DNA of 10,328 nucleotides from Larix sibirica (Eukaryota > Streptophyta > Pinopsida > Pinales > Pinaceae), in assembly GCA_004151065.3 (NCBI GenBank), contig NWUY0300004309.1:10409-20736 (forward strand), written 5' to 3'. Below the pieces are notes generated by a model. It was not told the DNA's origin. It did not search any database and worked only from the letters and a program-made list of their open reading frames with translations. Within the stretch, counting starts at the first letter, position 1. Each line of letters starts with the position of its first letter. The position numbers were made by a program, and so were the translations under genes. Below, one piece after another: positions 1 to 8,044 of this stretch.

Positions 1-75
1 TTTTTTTAAAGAATTTGTACTTCATAAAAAAATATCACTACCCAACTTAACTAATTGCAGAAGCTCTATTTGATC

Positions 76-269
76 CATATAAGTTATATTGTTTCTTTGT
101 TATACTAGAATATTTCAATATTATTGCTTCTTGTTATAGTTCAATATTGACAAAATGAAATGCATATAAGTTATATTGCTTCTTTGTTATACTAATTGTT
201 TATTTGTTATACTAGAATATTTCAATATTATTGCTTCTTGTTATAGTTTAATATTGACAAAATGAAATG
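76..269. repeat. Two-copy tandem repeat, 87 and 107 bp
   Basis: Copy 1 (76-162) and copy 2 (163-269) both begin CATATAAGTTATATTG and end in ATTGACAAAATGAAATG. They are nearly identical apart from a 20-bp insertion in copy 2. That insertion is itself a small duplication: TTGTTATACTA occurs at 185-195 and again about 20 bp later. The unit is AT-rich with no coding potential. The high identity suggests a recent slippage or unequal-exchange event. No known repeat family is recognised. Confidence 0.85.
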
Positions 270-339
270 CATTGTGTCATTGTATCTGGTTAATGTTAAG
301 ACATTGTTTTTCAAGTTTTAATAACCTTTTTATTATAAA

Positions 340-625
340 AAGCTTTCAATTAATATGAGAAATCAATGACTTCTTTATTATAGATTTAATATGGGACAAC
401 AATCAAGAAACTTTTAGTAGTTAAGTTTTTATTGAAGCTTTCAATTAATATGAGAAAGCAACTTCTCTACTATAAATTTAATATGGAACAATAACCAAGA
501 AATTTTTAGTAATTAAATGTTTATTGAAGCTTTTAATTAACATGAGAAAGCAACGACTTTTATAGTATAGATTTAATATGTGACAACAACCCAAAAAAAA
601 CTTTTAGTAGTTAAATTTCTTCATT
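340..625. repeat. Three-copy tandem repeat, period about 92-98 bp
   Basis: Units start at 340, 435 and 527, each with AAGCTTT(T/C)AATTAA followed by ATGAGAAA. Each unit also contains a TATAGATTTAATATG-like block and ends in CTTTTAGTAGTTAA or a close variant. Copies differ by scattered substitutions and small indels, so the array is older than the 76-269 repeat. The first bases of copy 1 lie in more diverged sequence. The unit is AT-rich and non-coding, and of unknown family. Confidence 0.85.
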
Positions 626-1340
626 GATTTAATTTTCCATGTTTTTCTAAAAAGAAGATTTATCAATGTCTCTTTTTCCAAAATAATTTATTTAATTTTT
701 ATATATTTAAATTATTTTATTTAAAAAATATCAGTATTTTAAAAAATTATATAAAATTATTAGAAATTTGAATATTTAGAACAAAAATATCACTAAATAT
801 TTTATATTCTCTCTTTTAAAAATGAGTAAGATTCACTAAGATTTAACACAATAATAAATCCTTAAAATTTTTCCTTAAACAAAAATGTGGTGCTACATTA
901 TTAAAATCTCCAAATAAAAACCACAAATACGAGATATCTATTACAAAAAAGTTGTCTTTGACTTGCATTTGACTCATTTGACTCCACCCATTTTTGCAAG
1001 CACAAGTGCACACAATCATGAGCACAAACACCACCATGTAATTATATAGACTTGAATCTTTGTGGGAATGATAACCATGCCCATTTTTCATTAACAAAGC
1101 AAGCCAATGTTAAGAGGCCTCAACTAAATTAAAATTATTTTTCAATTGGTGTTTTTTTAAATATTAATGCTTATTGCTAGTGTGTGATATCAAACATTTG
1201 TGTCTCTAACTTCGTACATTAAGAGTTGTGGAGTGTTGATCATCATTCATAAAAGATTTACGATTCAAGAATGTTTATGACTAAAGGAAGTTGACAAAAT
1301 GAAGTCTATAATACTTATTTAAGTATGAACATAAGTTGTC
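626..1340. other. AT-rich intergenic stretch, no gene seen
   Basis: No coding sequence is supported. The part from about 670 to 820 is extremely AT-rich. It holds a 10-bp inverted repeat, AAATAATTTA at 681-690 and TAAATTATTT at 708-717, which is no more than expected by chance in such sequence. The short minus-strand open frame at 843-1097 has no domain signature and looks fortuitous. Confidence 0.6.
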
Positions 1341-1349
1341 TATGGAGGT

Positions 1350-1420
1350 AAATTAATTAGTAATGAATAGTTGAGTTAAGAAAATGTAAATGAAAGGTCA
1401 AACGTTCAAATCTTAATGGA
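1350..1420 (+). mobile_element. Possible tRNA-derived SINE-like remnant (A and B box-like)
   Basis: ATAGTTGAGTTAAG (1367-1380) resembles a degraded tRNA A box. AACGTTCAAATC (1401-1412) resembles the RNA polymerase III B box consensus GGTTCGANNCC with C-to-T decay. The roughly 35-bp spacing is within the range of tRNA genes and tRNA-derived SINEs. No cloverleaf, poly-A tail or target-site duplication could be found. This may be chance or a very old SINE; it is not a functional tRNA gene. Confidence 0.2.
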
Positions 1421-1540
1421 TACTTATTTAAAAAATTATGAGCACAAATATTGTCCTATCATATTTGATATATTTATCATATTTCGTATAGATCAAAATT
1501 ACAAGTTCATTTATTCTACAAAAGTATGATCTAAGTACAT

Positions 1541-1862
1541 CTGTATGGTGTCACATGTACATAACTAGGGAAATCAATGTGGAAGGATAACTCAAAATGA
1601 GACAATTAAGGATGAAAGTCAAATTATTATAATGAATTGTTGTACCTTCTCTGCATCTCTTCCTATTCTTTTGTACTAATGTATTTTTTTACATATTCCT
1701 CTGTATAGTGTCACATGTGCACAACTTTGGTACGGGCAAATTAATGTGGAGGGATAGCTCTAAATGACATAATTATGTATGAAAGCCAAACCATTATAAT
1801 GGCGTGTTTTACCTTCTTTCCATCTCTTCATATTCCTTTGTACACTAACGTATTGATGCATA
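1541..1862. repeat. Diverged 160-bp tandem duplication
   Basis: Copy 1 (1541-1700) begins CTGTATGGTGTCACATGT and copy 2 (1701-1862) begins CTGTATAGTGTCACATGT. Both then carry in the same order: an ACAACT or ATAACT block, an AATGTGGA(A/G)GGATA block, an ATTATAATG block, a TACCTTCT...CATCTCTTC block, and TTTGTAC(A)CTAA-like sequence. The copies are clearly homologous but well diverged, with small indels. The open frame starting at 1775 lies mainly over copy 2 and is not gene-like. Confidence 0.8.
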
Positions 1863-2640
1863 TGAACATAAGCGATAAAAAAATGCTTCATAATATTCCC
1901 TATACCCCAATTTCTAATAATAAAGGGGTTAATTTAGCTCATGGAAGGGAGGTAGGTATCTTGATATTGTTAGTTCAATCTTCCTTTTGTTTATATCAAT
2001 GTTGTATATATGTGTTCCTTGAAATTAAATGTTTATTTTAATACTATTCCAATATTCAATAATTATGAATGGTTTATGAATTCATTTATGTTTGTCCTAA
2101 TACTTATATTACTATTTTCCATAATCTGGTGATTATGTATGCAAGAAAATACAATATAGTTATTGTTGTGGATATGTTGATTCATTTAGGCACACACTTT
2201 GGATCAAATCATGCACATATTATTATCTCTAATTTACTCAAGATTAATGATATGTCATCCATCCTTATGCACTTTTCAATCAAGAGTGAGAAACATGAGA
2301 TCACTTTTATAATGCGAAGCATTTTGAGCAAAATAAGGAACCAATCTCATTAGCATGTTGTTGACCTGCAACATGTCCATATGCACATATAGTACCCATT
2401 TTTCCTTTTAGAATCCCAACTTCTCTCTTGGTTCTTTAGTATCTTTTTTCATTAAGAGAGTTATAGCTTTCCCATTTAGTATTTAGTGTTTTCCTTCACA
2501 CAATTATCTTAGGACCTTAACCCTACTTCTCTAACATGACCATCACATCAATGAACTCTATAGATAGTAATAAAATAGTGTCAAGAATAAATAATTGTCG
2601 GTAGTGGTAGTAGTGGAAATTAACCAATAAGTAATCGAAT
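1863..2640. other. No recognised gene; may contain a decayed 5' LTR
   Basis: The open frame at 2069-2353 (94 codons, plus) has no recognisable domain and is treated as fortuitous. If the primer-binding-site candidate at 2657-2668 is real, the 5' LTR of the plus-strand element would end near 2651 (TTGCA) and occupy part of this stretch. Its left boundary cannot be fixed because the partner LTR is not in the window. Confidence 0.4.
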
Positions 2641-2656
2641 GGGTAATTGCACATCC

Positions 2657-2668
2657 CATAATCAGAGT
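2657..2668 (+). promoter_or_regulatory. Candidate tRNA-Met primer-binding site
   Basis: CATAATCAGAGT retains the ATCAGAG core of the common plant retrotransposon primer-binding site TGGTATCAGAGC. It lies a few bases after a TTGCA that could be an LTR end and about 230-280 bp before the recognisable gag. The position fits, but only 7 of 12 bases match, so chance is possible. Confidence 0.3.
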
Positions 2669-2888
2669 CAAAACTTAGGAGCAAAACCATAACCTAGTGG
2701 ATTCATTTTAGTTGCAGTTTATTCTAGTAATATGTTGGGAACACAAAGAGGAGTCCATTAAGGTTACCTATGTTTTCAGGAAAAGATGAATAAGATGCAA
2801 ACCAACATTAGTTTCTCTATGAATCCATATGGAATACTAAAGGTGCTACCCTAATAACTAAGATAGAGAGTTTTAGACAACTATATGG

Positions 2889-3437
2889 AGTAGATATTTG
2901 TAATGGTATATGATATTTGTGCACTATCTACAAGGTGGAGTGCTATCGGCCTTAGATGAGGTAAAATAACAATTTGTGACTAAGTTTCAATAACCTAAAT
3001 TTAAGCAATATAACATTTTTGAGTTGAAGGATCTCAAATAGATGATAGGACAAATAGCATGGGAATATGCTCATGAATTTCAAGATCTAATGAGTAGGCT
3101 CACTTATCAAATCCATGATATACAACACAATTAATGGTTCATCAATGGGTTGCTCCCTTAGACGATAATCCCCTTAATGTATTTACAAATCACAACTCCT
3201 AAAGAAATGATGGAATAGGCTATGAGGATATAATCAGAGGTGGGGTATTTGGGAAATACCTAGGTTGCAACCACTATAGAGGATCCTTAGTTGTCCTATT
3301 TGTAGAGACATATTGTAGCCCTCATGAAGCATATTCAAGAGCTTACTAGAGATAAGAATGGAAAGGAAGAAGTATAGTTATATGTTACATAGCTTCATAG
3401 GACCCTCTAGTTGACCATTACTAGGAAGATCTTTGGG
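2889..3437 (+). pseudogene. gag: Ty3/gypsy gag (capsid region), broken
   Basis: One frame (codons starting at 2949 and every third base) reads as a retrotransposon Gag capsid segment from about 2922 to 3437. It includes the stretches FELKDLK, IAWEYAHEF and TTPKEMME, which fit the retrotrans_gag pattern of a basic linker, a hydrophobic helix with EYxxEF, and a late helix. Thirteen in-frame stops interrupt it, at 2967, 2991, 3039, 3132, 3159, 3216, 3231, 3261, 3288, 3303, 3375, 3390 and 3408. All are TAA or TAG and none is TGA. No indel is needed across the segment. This suggests decay mainly by point mutation of glutamine codons. The N-terminus before about 2900 is not clear. Family identification is by pattern recognition, not alignment. 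Confidence 0.8.
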
Positions 3438-3724
3438 TGTAGTTGTGCAAATTTCATCAGTAGGACCATTTCAAATTGTGTATATGGGAGAGTATTATGA
3501 AACCTAAAAATGGTATGAGCACCCTCCATAACATTGTCCCATGTTGCAGACACTCCATAGTTCATAATAATGTTCATGATGAGTCATGTGGTACTAGCGT
3601 GCTCTACAATCTCTAGCAACAAGAATGGAGAAGATTTATTTTAGCATGGTAGAGAACTCTCAAACCCAAGGTAGGTGAGACAAGGGTTAATGAGGGATTG
3701 AGGAGGTAGAATCGATGGAATATC

Positions 3725-3961
3725 TAGTTCTATAATTATGATGATGTGGGACAAATATCTCATGATTTTCCACTTCATATTTAACCAAGGTGTAATAATT
3801 GTCACGCTACTAGTCATTCCATAGAGGACTACCCCAATCTAATTGAAAAGTGGGAATCCTATGTAGCATAGAGGATTATGAAATTGGTGAAATATGAACT
3901 TAGGCCAAATGGTGCTAGTGAAAAACCCATCATTATTCTAATGACTAGAGGAATATCTTGA
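3725..3961 (+). pseudogene. Gag nucleocapsid region with decayed CCHC zinc knuckles
   Basis: This frame is shifted relative to the capsid frame, so an indel lies between 3437 and 3725. The second knuckle reads C-N-N-C-x4-H-x4-Y at 3791-3832; the last ligand is Tyr (TAC) where Cys is expected. The first knuckle, around 3728-3769, keeps the Gly of the consensus but has lost its ligands. The following EDYPNLIEKWE and later LMTRG fit the region after the zinc knuckles in plant Ty3/gypsy Gag. Stops lie at 3725, 3782 and 3869, with a terminal TGA at 3959. In intact relatives this domain binds the genomic RNA. Confidence 0.7.
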
Positions 3962-4071
3962 CCAAGGAAGATATTACTAATGTAACACTAAGGAATATTT
4001 AAAAAGCTATCCCAAGAACACCTAAGATTGGTGTTCTGTAATATAAATATTTATTATGAGAATTTAATGAA

Positions 4072-4218
4072 TTTTTTAGGAATGAACACATTCTAGGCAC
4101 TCTTAATTTGTTCAAAGAGCTACAACACTTTCACCAAATTTAATGGAAATTGGATGAGGTTACAAAACAACATCTTTACATAGTGATGGAAGTATCTCCA
4201 TTGAAACAATATGGGATT
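4072..4218 (+). pseudogene. Possible Gag-protease linker remnant
   Basis: A plus-strand frame starting at 4072 reads protein-like sequence (NLFKELQHFHQI, then WKLDEVTKQHLY) with one internal TAA directly before a TGG, and ends at a TGA near 4216. It lies between zinc knuckle and protease, where plant Ty3/gypsy polyproteins have a poorly conserved linker. The only evidence is position and protein-like composition; it may be chance. Confidence 0.35.
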
Positions 4219-5181
4219 GATTTGTGATATTTTCTCATATTCTAAATGATGAACATATATTGTATTATGAATTTAATTCCATTGGTGAGAAAACCCCCGA
4301 TTTAGCTAGGTTGTAAGATAAAATACAATGACTACTTGTGGGACACAAACAATAATATTATAAAACAAAATAACAAGAAGACATCGTGCATGCAATTATA
4401 GTACTATTTAACCGCGACATTCCATTCAAATACAAAAATTGGAGGGGAAAAAAAACTCATATATTATCCCAATGGAAAAGTTTGAAATATATAAAAGCAC
4501 ATAATAAGTGTGAATGGAAGAAAGTGATATCCAACAGTTTCCTAGGGATGGGGTTATTTTCCTTCTTTTGTAGCTCTTGTAACTGTGAGGAAAGAAGAAA
4601 TCTTAGTTACTTGAGAAAAGAACACAAGAAAGGATGATGTAAATGAATGGTAAATATGAGACAGTGAGATGATTGATCTCCAAGATCATTCCTCTAGCAT
4701 ACATTTAATTCTTCCTCCCTTTGAATGTTACACCATGTCTTTCATTTATAGGAAAATGTAAAGCTTCAATAATAAGCAAGTTCCAGTGTGAATCATCATC
4801 ATTCAAATGGGGCCCAAAATACCTGATAGAGACCCTTGGGAGGCCAAAGCACTTAGTATTATTGAGATGAGAGCTCATATTCACCTGTTCCGCCACCTTA
4901 GAGCAAACCTGAGCCAAGCCTATTATTCATTAATGCAAAACAAAAGTCATTGTTACATGATTTAGCATTGCATAGGTATCATAGGATTTACCATTCAATT
5001 CACACATTAAAATTGAAGGTTGGTTGATTGAATGAATACAAAATTCACTTTAAGGTGTTTTAGTTGACATGAGGTAGCATGATTATACTACATTAATTTC
5101 AATTGGTGATTATGTTGTATATAATCACCTAAGTATCATTAATGGTCATATGTTATTTTATAAAAACATCTAACTAGGAAG
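4219..5181. other. Unassigned stretch between gag and protease remnants
   Basis: No domain is recognised. The plus frame at 4386-4637 (83 codons) and the minus frame at 4705-4917 (70 codons) are open but match nothing I know. From about 4780 to 4960 the plus frame (codons starting at 4711) is also open and protein-like, with GPKIPDRDPWEAK and HLFRHLRANLSQ, in locally less AT-rich DNA. It could be a decayed part of the retrotransposon or a captured fragment. Confidence 0.4.
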
Positions 5182-5703
5182 TTGTGGATTTATTTCAAAA
5201 AACAACTTGGAGGTGAGGATACAGATTTTGCATCCACTACTACTAACCTACCCAAAAGGCACTCGCATTGGTTTAGAACGGGGAATTTTAGAACTAGGAG
5301 GGAGTTCAAACTAGATGTGAGAGTGGATGGCTATGATATCAATGACATGATACTAAATATGGGATCTAATGTTACTATCCTACTTAATAAATCTTGGGAT
5401 GTGATGAAAAATGCAAGGTATTTTACTCTCATATTTAGTTTCATATAGCTAAATAGTACCGCATATTTCCTATTGGTAACTTGTAGAATGTAGAGGTCTA
5501 TCTTGTAGTAAAAGATAGTTTTGGACTTTGAGGTTATCGAGATTTTAGGTGAGAGATATTTCTATCTTAATTTAATGGGGATTGAGTGGAGTTTTAACAG
5601 AAAAACAATCATTGACTCAAAGAAAGAAACCACAAATTTTGAGGCAAGTGTTGCTACAATAGTAAAACCTCTTATATCCTTATCATTTTCCAAATCACAT
5701 TAA
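5182..5703 (+). pseudogene. Ty3/gypsy retropepsin (aspartic protease), frameshifted and inactive
   Basis: In intact elements this protease cuts the Gag-Pol polyprotein. Codons from about 5278 read a retropepsin N-terminus with KLDVRVDGYDIN before the active-site loop. The loop reads Asn-Met-Gly-Ser-Asn, with AAT at 5356-5358 where the catalytic Asp is expected, so activity should be lost. The frame shifts near 5413. The next part (about 5414-5515) is in another frame, contains YRIFPIGNL, and has TAG stops at Gln-like positions. A second shift near 5516 restores the first frame for DFEVIEI. It then continues to the hydrophobic-Gly motif (LMGIEW, Gly at 5578-5580) near the enzyme's C-terminus and stops at 5701. 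The 30 codons before 5278 are not recognised. Confidence 0.85.
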
Positions 5704-5935
5704 TCCTACCGAAAACATATTTCAAAATACCATGTTGGGTCATATCTACAATTTGATAAGGACAAGGAAGGAATATTATATCAACCCTAAATGGATGGGT
5801 TGGTTAGATGATGGAGTATCCATTCAAGTTTATAGTGATTCTAAATAGGTTAAATTGGCATATCACAACCATGATATTTCAACTCATCAATGTGCTTCAG
5901 TTATTTTTGTACATTGGACTAGGTCCAAGCTTTGA
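5702..5935 (+). pseudogene. Coding-like stretch after the protease
   Basis: This frame begins within the end of the protease frame and stays open for about 78 codons. It has a single internal TAG at 5846-5848, between Lys and Val, and ends at TGA 5933-5935. It contains EYYINPKWMGWLDDG and STHQCASVIFVHW. It likely continues the polyprotein after a further frameshift, in the place of a protease-RT linker, but no RT motif is visible. No specific domain is assigned. Confidence 0.45.
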
Positions 5936-6326
5936 CTCTCCTATTAATTATGGGAGTTGAAACGTGGAATTTTTCCTTAATTCTATGGATGATATGTATT
6001 ATGTGGAGAATGTGATGAATATATAAATATAGATGAAATAAAAAATATTTATTTCTAAGAGTGTAAGAATGTAGTAAAGCCCAAATTTTATAAATTAATA
6101 AAATAGAAAAATACTACAATATGTAAAGCAATACAAAATAGCTAGCATTGTGGTAGTTTATCTCTGAAGAGAGATGTATTGAACACACTCATTTTCAAGA
6201 AACCCATTACAAGATGTTGAAAATACATTTTAACATAAAATATAAAATCCTAAGAGGAAAAAATCATATTCATAAAAAACCCTAACCATAGGATATGAGG
6301 TTGCTAAAAGAATGTGGGCCTAGAGG

Positions 6327-6412
6327 AGACTAGTTGATATGTTAACTTCTTGGGGTCCGGGGACGCAACAGACTAGTTGATATGTTAACTTCTTGGGGTC
6401 CGGGGACGCAAC
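6327..6412. repeat. Perfect 43-bp tandem duplication inside the LTR
   Basis: Copies at 6327-6369 and 6370-6412 are identical over all 43 bases. Each starts AGACTAGTTGATATG and ends GGGGTCCGGGGACGCAAC. The end block is GC-rich and holds two CpGs per copy, in contrast with the AT-rich, CpG-poor surroundings. On the minus strand the array begins directly downstream of the TATA-like box, so it would overlap the expected transcription start and 5' leader. A recent duplication or an assembly artefact are both possible. Confidence 0.95.
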
Positions 6413-6421
6413 ATTTTTATA
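6413..6421 (-). promoter_or_regulatory. TATA-like box of the minus-strand LTR
   Basis: The minus strand reads TATAAAAAT here, about 225 bp from the LTR start, a usual place for the LTR promoter of a plant retrotransposon. Such motifs are frequent in AT-rich DNA, so support comes mainly from position. Confidence 0.4.
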
Positions 6422-6647
6422 CAAAATCCACTTGGGGAATTACTTATACTACTAAAAATATTATTCCATTCTATATGTGTTTGGAATCCATGGAAATAAA
6501 TTATTGTGAGGTTGTGTCAACTACCAAAGGTGAATGGGAAATGCCTAAAAAATATACCTAAAGTTTAGGATGCTAGTAGAACTACTAAGATGTAGAACCA
6601 TTCCGAGTCAGAAGCATTGGGTGGCCACTAGTATCTACCTAGATCAA

Positions 6648-6660
6648 TAATCCCCTCTTA
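6648..6660 (-). promoter_or_regulatory. Polypurine tract of the minus-strand element
   Basis: The minus strand reads TAAGAGGGGATTA directly before the TG that begins the LTR. In Ty3/gypsy elements this purine run primes plus-strand DNA synthesis and abuts the 3' LTR. The first three bases, TAA at 6660-6658, are also the apparent pol stop codon. Confidence 0.65.
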
Positions 6661-7965
6661 GGAATAAATGGTATGCATTGTGTCAAGTTCCTCCATAATA
6701 CATGGGAACTTATACTATATATAACTCTTAGTGAGCTACATGTCTTCATGAAGGAGTCTCCCTTCCTTAACAACTTGATAGAGTTGTATGTTTTGTTGTT
6801 ATATTCCATTCATATTTGGTTTCGTGATTTGGTATACTCTAGTATGCTCAATGTAGTTATGGTTGATTTCTAGAGGTACCAAGTGCTCAAACTCCTCAAT
6901 GTGTCCAATAGACATGGGAAATATGGTTGAAGCGGCTCCAAATTATATGAACGGTGTAAGAAAAGGTAAGGTGGAATACTCAATTCAAAATAATTCGCAC
7001 CCACAACTTGGGTGATCATCTTAAGCCCATACCAATGAAATTTGAGATTTCTTTTGAAACTTGTGAGATTATGTTTCTACAAGTGCGATCATACCTTATA
7101 ACCAACTTGAAACATGTGTGGTACTCAATGTTATCATGTCATTGGTTTTAATTGGCATTGAATTTTCAAAAACATCATAAATGTGTTGATGTTTTGGATG
7201 TATTGAACAAATTTGGATACTTTATCTTCTTCAATATTAGCATGGGTGGAATTTCATGTGTAGATGCAATGGGTATAATTGTATCAATTAGGTCCAATGG
7301 ATGGAACCTCGAGGACACATGAAAAGGGTTATGGCGAATATAGTTGTCAAGGGATCTATTATATCTATCTTGGACATGAGGAGAGATTTAATCCCATGAA
7401 CATGAATGCTTGGATTTGTATGTTCTCGAGATATTTACTATCATATTGTTGACTACCTCTATTTATCCATCACTTTGGAGGTGGAAGGTTGTCAATTTGG
7501 TTAGTTTTTTGTCCATCATTGAGCATGGCATCAACCAAAAAGTACATAGGAACATATTTACCCTCTTTGGAAGAATGGTCCATGGAAGCCCAAAATGCAC
7601 CTAAACATGATCAAAGAAGATCTTAGTTGATACTCTTCTTGTAGGGTGCCAAAATGACCATCTTTCATAATTGATTATAAATGACAAATATACAATCATT
7701 ACCATGCTTGGTTGGAGGAAGGCCTTACACATAACCCATAGAGACATAGGGCATGTTTGAGTTGGGTAAAGGAAAGTACAACCCTTTCTTCATGATGGTA
7801 GGTTTTTGAATGGCATAGTAGGTGCTCAATCTAATATTCCTATTGACACATTATTGGATATTTGTCTAATAGAAGTACTAATTCTACAATACTAACATTG
7901 TATTCTCTATACCAAAGTTCCCTCCCACCTCACTATATGTTATGCAGCAAATTCCCCAAAAGAGA
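6658..7965 (-). pseudogene. Ty3/gypsy integrase, nearly full length but broken
   Basis: Integrase inserts element cDNA into host DNA. Three parts follow on the minus strand. First is an HHCC zinc-finger region (about 7965-7810): a His is Asn at 7917-7919, and the CxxC pair is Ser (7824-7826) and Tyr (7815-7817). Second is the catalytic core (about 7780-7300). It has GLPPTKHGND and KMVILAPYKK; the first Asp is Gly at 7734-7736, the second is Lys at 7565-7567, and Glu is kept at 7457-7459 exactly 36 codons on, as in D-x35-E. Third is a C-terminal part with FQVGYKV, a GPY/F-like WYGLKMI near 7025 and FELSIPP. A tail with QLYQVVKEGRLLH may be a diverged chromodomain. Frameshifts lie near 7625, 7250 and 6897. 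Many TAG or TAA stops sit where Gln or Trp is expected. The frame ends with TAA at the polypurine tract. Confidence 0.9.
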
Positions 7966-8044
7966 ATGAAAAGAGCATAAATAGAGAAGAAAGAGTAATC
8001 GATGCCTAATTAATGAAGAAAAGAGATGAATAGAAAGCCTCTTN
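7966..8044. other. Purine-rich junction before the telomere-like tract
   Basis: The plus strand is rich in GA runs (AAGAGAATGAAAAGAGC, AGAGAAGAAAGAG, GAAGAAAAGAGATG). Integrase similarity stops at its left end, and the telomere-like tract begins at its right end after an undetermined base at 8044. RNase H coding would be expected here on the minus strand and is not seen. Confidence 0.5.

Larger units (their letters stand above)
2650..6000 (+). mobile_element. Decayed Ty3/gypsy retrotransposon, plus strand, 5' part only
   Basis: The order primer-binding-like site, gag, zinc knuckle, retropepsin along the plus strand is that of the 5' half of a Ty3/gypsy element. The element has many in-frame stops and several frameshifts. 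No reverse transcriptase, RNase H, integrase or 3' LTR of this orientation was found. The recognisable sequence stops near 5935, close to where the LTR of the opposite-strand element appears. The simplest reading is interruption by nested insertion. The right boundary of about 6000 is an estimate. Confidence 0.75.
6000..6646 (-). repeat. 3' LTR of the minus-strand element (left end approximate)
   Basis: On the minus strand the LTR starts TGATCTAGG at 6646, just after the polypurine tract and the integrase stop codon. A TATA-like box lies about 225 bp inside and a 43-bp tandem duplication follows it. An AT-rich tail then runs to about 6000. Candidate ends include CACA at about 6001-6004 and TTACA near 6062-6066, giving about 585-645 bp. 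The segment has no coding potential. The start is better supported than the end. Confidence 0.6.

Noticed and set aside
76-625. CRISPR-like array
   Set aside because: The units are direct tandem copies with no unique spacers, and the sequence is a plant nuclear type.
681-717. 10-bp inverted repeat as a MITE terminus or hairpin
   Set aside because: All A and T in an extremely AT-rich stretch, with no target duplication or internal structure; chance is likely.
843-1097. 84-codon minus-strand frame with hydrophobic stretches as a small membrane protein
   Set aside because: The hydrophobic, Lys- and Asn-rich composition is what AT-rich random DNA gives; there is no supporting context.
2069-2353. 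94-codon plus-strand open frame as a host gene
   Set aside because: No domain, no gene-like neighbours, and composition like the surrounding AT-rich DNA.
4386-4637. 83-codon plus-strand frame as a zinc-binding protein because of its CSSCNC
   Set aside because: A few close cysteines without conserved spacing or other domain features do not support a function.
7410-7604. Plus-strand open frame of 64 codons
   Set aside because: It lies opposite the integrase core on the minus strand and is its shadow. The frame at 6673-6873 is likewise a shadow of the integrase tail.
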